This document shows positions 11,771-14,840 of a stretch of DNA of 14,840 nucleotides, piece by piece; the stretch's first letter is position 1, and the number at the start of each line of letters is the position of its first letter. Position numbers and translations under genes: made by a program. Source of the DNA: Candidatus Falkowbacteria bacterium CG10_big_fil_rev_8_21_14_0_10_44_15 (GTDB lineage Bacteria > Patescibacteriota > Patescibacteriia > Patescibacteriales > XYC2-FULL-47-12); the NCBI GenBank assembly GCA_002773575.1, contig PFAT01000060.1, positions 8,996 through 23,835 of the forward strand, given 5' to 3'. The notes under the pieces are model-generated. The model was not told the origin of the DNA. It made no database searches and saw only the letters and a list, made by a program, of their open reading frames with translations.

Positions 11771-12898
11771 TCAGGCGTTGTGGGTTGTGCGTTTTCGCCA
11801 TCTCAAATAGCTTTCCATAAACTCCTCTAACTTTCCGTCCAACACGCTTTCCACGCCTTGCGTTTCGTAATCAGTGCGATGGTCTTTAACCATTTTATAG
11901 GGCTGCATGACATACGAGCGCGCTTGATTGCCCCATTCGGGCGCGAGCGTTTCACCCCGTAACGCCGCTTCGGCGGCGAAACGTTTTTGCTCTTCCAGTT
12001 GAAATAATTTTGCTTTTAAAATTTTCAGCGCCGTTTCTTTATTCTGCTGCTGGGAGCGCTCGTTTTGGCAAGTAACCGTAATGCCCGTCGGCGCATGCAC
12101 GATCCGCACTGCGCTGTCGGTCGTATTGACGCTTTGGCCGCCGGCTCCGGAAGAGCGATAAACATCAACGCGCAAATCCTCGTCTTTAATTTCTACGGCC
12201 GCGGTTTCCGGCAATTCCGGCACTACCTCTACCAGCGCAAACGAGGTATGCCTCATTTTCTCCGCGTCAAAGGGCGAGATGCGCACCAGCCGGTGCACGC
12301 CCGCCTCCGATTTCAAATATCCGTACGCCCAGCGTCCGGTTATTTTCAGCGTCACGCTTTTAATGCCCGCCTCGCCGCCCACGCTGCGCTCCAGCGCCTC
12401 CGCGCTCCATTTCTTACTCTCGCAAAATCGTAAATACATTCGTTCCAGCATCTGCGCCCAATCCTGCGCGTCCGTTCCACCGGTGCCGGCATGAACGGTT
12501 AAAACAGCGTTACTAACGTCGTATTTATCATTAAATAAAACAAGGAATTCGAGTTTGTCAAATTCCCCTTCTAATTCTTTAAATCTGCCGACAAGTTCAG
12601 ACACCAAAGTATCGTCAAGTTTGGTGCCGGTTTTCTCCTCTTTTTGCGCGAGGGCGACTAACGCCTCTAAATCCCTGATTTTTTTTCCTAAATCGTCCCA
12701 TTTTTTTATTTCTTCGCGCAGTTCCGCCGCCTGTCGGCTAATTTGCTTTGCTTTATTTTGGTCCTGCCAAAACTGCGGCTCCTGCATCTGCCGCTCCAGC
12801 CCTTGCAACTCGCTGCGCATTCCTTCCAAACGCAAAAGTTCGGCTGTTTTTTTCACCCGTTCGCGCAAGGATTCTAAATTTTTGAGTAAATTCTCCAT
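11771..12898 (-). CDS. prfB: Peptide chain release factor 2 (RF2)
   Basis: RF2 ends translation at UGA and UAA. The 375 residues cover the whole factor. The N-terminal coiled-coil domain (1-115, ending in FDKLEFLVLFNDKYD) precedes the anticodon-like tripeptide SPF (208-210 in VRISPFDAEKMRHTSF), which marks RF2 rather than RF1. The catalytic GGQ (253-255 in SSGAGGQSVNTT) follows, and the C-terminal LRGETLAPEWGNQARSYVMQPYKMVKDHRT is family-typical. The frame is continuous from the first ATG. The in-frame UGA and CUU-UGA slip site near codon 26 that autoregulate prfB in many bacteria are absent. The gene itself ends in TGA. The region just upstream (12899-12951) is very AT-rich with TATACT/TATAAT-like hexamers but no convincing -35, and no good ribosome-binding site precedes the ATG. 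Confidence 0.97.
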   Translation of the reverse strand: MENLLKNLESLRERVKKTAELLRLEGMRSELQGLERQMQEPQFWQDQNKAKQISRQAAELREEIKKWDDLGKKIRDLEALVALAQKEEKTGTKLDDTLVSELVGRFKELEGEFDKLEFLVLFNDKYDVSNAVLTVHAGTGGTDAQDWAQMLERMYLRFCESKKWSAEALERSVGGEAGIKSVTLKITGRWAYGYLKSEAGVHRLVRISPFDAEKMRHTSFALVEVVPELPETAAVEIKDEDLRVDVYRSSGAGGQSVNTTDSAVRIVHAPTGITVTCQNERSQQQNKETALKILKAKLFQLEEQKRFAAEAALRGETLAPEWGNQARSYVMQPYKMVKDHRTDYETQGVESVLDGKLEEFMESYLRWRKRTTHNA

Positions 12899-12951
12899 CC
12901 ACTACTAATTACAAATCATTTACAAATATACAAATTATAGTATAATAAATT

Positions 12952-13566
12952 TTACTTCTTACCTCCCCGCCTCGCCGGCAGGCGGGTTACTTTAAATTTC
13001 TTTCCGTGCCCCGGGATAATATAATCCGCCGACTGCAATAACTTCTGCCGGCTTTTTCTTAAAGCCACTTTATCTTTTACGAATTCGTCTGTCAATCGCA
13101 GTAATGACTGTTTATCCATTGGCGGCTCTTGGCCGTCTTCCCACCAAAACACGTCTCCCGCAATAGCGCCCTTCCCCTCTTTTGTCTCAACTAACAGCGA
13201 TGCGTGCTCGTGCGCGTGCCCGGGCGTGGGAACAACTTTGACGGTCGTGCCTGGGATGGTTTTGCCGTCATAAAATATCTCGCGGTCGCCGCGATAAATC
13301 GTGTTGCCGTCATAAATATCCGCCTGCGGAAACAAGCGGATGTTTAAAATATGGTCCGGATGATAATGAGTTAAAAAAATAATGTCAATGTTTCCGGGTT
13401 TTAGTTTCTCTTTCGCCAACGCCCTTAACAGCAACTTATCGTTCGCGCCCGGATCAACTAAAATTAGTTTGCCTGAATCTTTAATTAAAGTTGTGGTCGG
13501 CGAAGCGATATATCCGCCTTTAGCTGGCCGCGCGTAACCTTGGATTAAAATTTTTATCTCACTCAT
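12952..13566 (-). CDS. Metallo-beta-lactamase-fold hydrolase (MBLAC1-like)
   Basis: The 204-residue protein is a single lactamase-fold domain without signal peptide. Metal-binding residues are visible: HYHPDH (H67, H69, D71, H72), H119 or H121 in TPGHAHEHAS, D138 in AGDVFWWED, and H187 in IIPGHGKKF. The layout, including TTTLIKDSGKLILVDPG at the start and GNIDIIFLTHYHPDH, is closest to small MBLAC1-like hydrolases; the substrate cannot be told from sequence. The last residues after the core, RLPARRGGKK, are encoded by a palindromic repeat at the end of the gene and are probably not part of the fold. The ATG at 13566 lies 20 bases after the htrA stop with no Shine-Dalgarno sequence, so it is probably co-transcribed with htrA. 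Confidence 0.9.
   Translation of the reverse strand: MSEIKILIQGYARPAKGGYIASPTTTLIKDSGKLILVDPGANDKLLLRALAKEKLKPGNIDIIFLTHYHPDHILNIRLFPQADIYDGNTIYRGDREIFYDGKTIPGTTVKVVPTPGHAHEHASLLVETKEGKGAIAGDVFWWEDGQEPPMDKQSLLRLTDEFVKDKVALRKSRQKLLQSADYIIPGHGKKFKVTRLPARRGGKK
12966..12986. repeat. Palindrome at the 3' end of the MBL-fold hydrolase gene
   Basis: CCCGCCT (12966-12972) pairs with AGGCGGG (12980-12986) around a 7-base loop. It encodes the C-terminal RLPARRG residues. The core GCCTGYCGGC is shared with the 16-bp palindrome at 9475-9490. It could also act as an RNA 3'-end hairpin for the htrA transcript, though no U-run follows directly. Confidence 0.6.
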
Positions 13567-13586
13567 AATTATTCTTCATGGCTTGC

Positions 13587-14828
13587 TTATTGCCCATACT
13601 CTCCCAATTCAACCTTTACCGTCTTCGCTTCGCCTTTATGCCAAATTCTTAAAGTAATTTCCTGCCCCGGCTTATATTTACCGACCTCTTTGGCTAAAAT
13701 GTTTTTGCCGGTTAACTTCTCGCCGTTAACTTCCAAAATGATGTCGTTTTCCGCTATGCCCGCTTTATCCGCCGGGGAACCGGGGATCACCGCTAAATCC
13801 GTGCGCTGTTCGCCGCGGATAATAAGCGCGCCCTCGGTGACGGTTAAATTATTTTGGGTGGCGATATCTTCGGTTAACATTACGTAACGCACCCCGAGCC
13901 ACGGCCGGACAATTTTACCTTCCTGCTTCACCGTTTCAATGGAATTTTTTACTTCATTGATTGGGATGGCAAAACCAATGCCCTGCGCGCCTTGGGCGAC
14001 TGCGGTATTAATGCCAATCACTTGGCCGGCGATGTTTAATAGCGGCCCGCCGGAATTGCCCGGATTAATCGCCGCATCCGTCTGAATAATATTAGTCAGC
14101 TCTTCCGATATGCCCGCGCCGCCCGCGGTGATGGAACGCGCCAGCCCCGAAATTACGCCCACCGATACGGTATTTCTAAACTCTCCTAAAGCGTTGCCAA
14201 TCGCAATCACGCTTTGGCCGACCTTAAGATCGCTTGAGTCGCCTAATTCTACCGTCGGCAAATCTTTAGCGTCTATTTTTAAAATGGCTAAATCATTGAT
14301 GGGATCGCGCGCCAGCGCTTTGGCCGGATATTTTTTTTCGTCGTTCATCAATACGGTGTATTCCGCCTGCTCGTCCGTTACGACATGCTTGTTAGTCACG
14401 ATCAAACCGTCAGCGGAGATAATAAAACCGGTGCCGCCGCCGACTTCTTGTTTTTGCGTGCCGTTTTGGCGCGTGCCCGGCACTAAAAAGTCATTGCCGA
14501 AAAAATCGCGGAAAAACGGATCTTCGCCGAAAGGATTATAATAAAATTGTTCCAATTTCGGCAAATCTTTAGTGATGATGATGCTTACCACCGCCGGATT
14601 AACTTTTTCTACGGCATCAACCACGGCGGACTCTTCCTGTACCCGCACGGTGCGCTGTTCCGCGCCGCTACTGCCGCCGGGTAAAATCTTCTGCCAAAAA
14701 TTTCGTATTTGCCCGGTGGAAACGGCGCCGTTGGAAACGACTAAAAATCCGGCTCCCGCGCCAAAAATTGAGGAAAGTATGACGGCGGTAACCACGACGG
14801 TGACGATTAGATTTTTATTGTCTGGCAT
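13587..14828 (-). CDS. htrA: HtrA/DegP-type serine protease with PDZ domain
   Basis: HtrA proteases degrade misfolded proteins outside the cytoplasm. The 413 residues start with a membrane anchor (about 7-31) and a short linker. The trypsin-like domain follows, with the triad H148 (TNKHVV), D179 (INDLAIL) and S259 (PGNSGGPL), all intact. Oxyanion-loop and strand marks GGGTGFIISADGLIVTNKHVV and QTDAAINPGNSGG are typical. One PDZ domain (about 310-405: RPWLGVRYVMLTEDIA, VIPGSPADKAGIAENDIILEVNG) closes the protein. The variable region YYNPFGEDPFFRDFFGNDF before the core is the LA-loop-like segment common in HtrA. The ATG at 14828 lacks a Shine-Dalgarno sequence, but the anchor follows it directly. 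It is first in the visible minus-strand run with the MBL-fold hydrolase; its promoter lies beyond the window. Confidence 0.96.
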   Translation of the reverse strand: MPDNKNLIVTVVVTAVILSSIFGAGAGFLVVSNGAVSTGQIRNFWQKILPGGSSGAEQRTVRVQEESAVVDAVEKVNPAVVSIIITKDLPKLEQFYYNPFGEDPFFRDFFGNDFLVPGTRQNGTQKQEVGGGTGFIISADGLIVTNKHVVTDEQAEYTVLMNDEKKYPAKALARDPINDLAILKIDAKDLPTVELGDSSDLKVGQSVIAIGNALGEFRNTVSVGVISGLARSITAGGAGISEELTNIIQTDAAINPGNSGGPLLNIAGQVIGINTAVAQGAQGIGFAIPINEVKNSIETVKQEGKIVRPWLGVRYVMLTEDIATQNNLTVTEGALIIRGEQRTDLAVIPGSPADKAGIAENDIILEVNGEKLTGKNILAKEVGKYKPGQEITLRIWHKGEAKTVKVELGEYGQ

Positions 14829-14840
14829 ATGTTTAAAATT

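Noticed and set aside
12065..12908. Several plus-strand frames opposite prfB
   Set aside because: Shadows of prfB; no start signals or domains.

Overview
The window most likely comes from a Patescibacteria (Candidate Phyla Radiation) genome, possibly of the class ABY1. That placement is an inference. It rests on a two-helix 'type IV secretion pilin' module of a kind common in these genomes, on type IV pilus (pilM) and ComEC competence genes among many short membrane-anchored proteins, on the near absence of Shine-Dalgarno sequences before most genes, and on abundant short palindromic repeats. UGA is used as a stop codon (for example at the ends of comEC and prfB) and prfB encodes a full RF2. 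The standard bacterial code therefore applies, not the UGA-glycine code of Gracilibacteria/SR1. No stretch longer than 300 bases lacks a gene, and I saw no tRNA, rRNA or CRISPR array.

Left part (1-6201). A minus-strand pilus block holds pilM and, downstream and cut by the window edge, a PilN-like protein. It diverges at about 1705-1858 from a plus-strand run. That run encodes a membrane-anchored beta-propeller protein, a DsbA-like thiol oxidoreductase, a two-helix pilin-like protein fused to a T4-type lysozyme, and RadA.

Middle (6202-8509). A small AT-rich GIY-YIG gene lies between matching 29-bp inverted repeats, like a minimal mobile element. Next comes an alkyladenine DNA glycosylase (mpg) whose reading frame contains two large palindromic repeat elements, both in frame. 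Two small unrecognised minus-strand genes follow, with a strong promoter and a structured leader between them.

Right part (8510-14840, all minus strand). ComEC is split: the membrane channel and the secreted metallo-beta-lactamase domain are separate proteins, with a small membrane protein between them. The lactamase gene carries a third in-frame copy of the palindromic repeat. An unusual array of degenerate 7-bp repeats, apparently interrupted by a 16-bp palindrome, lies in front of it. Then come a DUF378 membrane protein, prfB (RF2), a second metallo-beta-lactamase-fold hydrolase with a repeat-encoded tail, and an HtrA-type protease.

Functionally, pilM, the PilN-like gene, comEC and its lactamase partner, and radA would fit DNA uptake and recombination. 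HtrA, the DsbA-like protein and the lysozyme fusion are cell-envelope functions. The main oddity of the window is the number of small repeats, several of which have become part of coding sequences.
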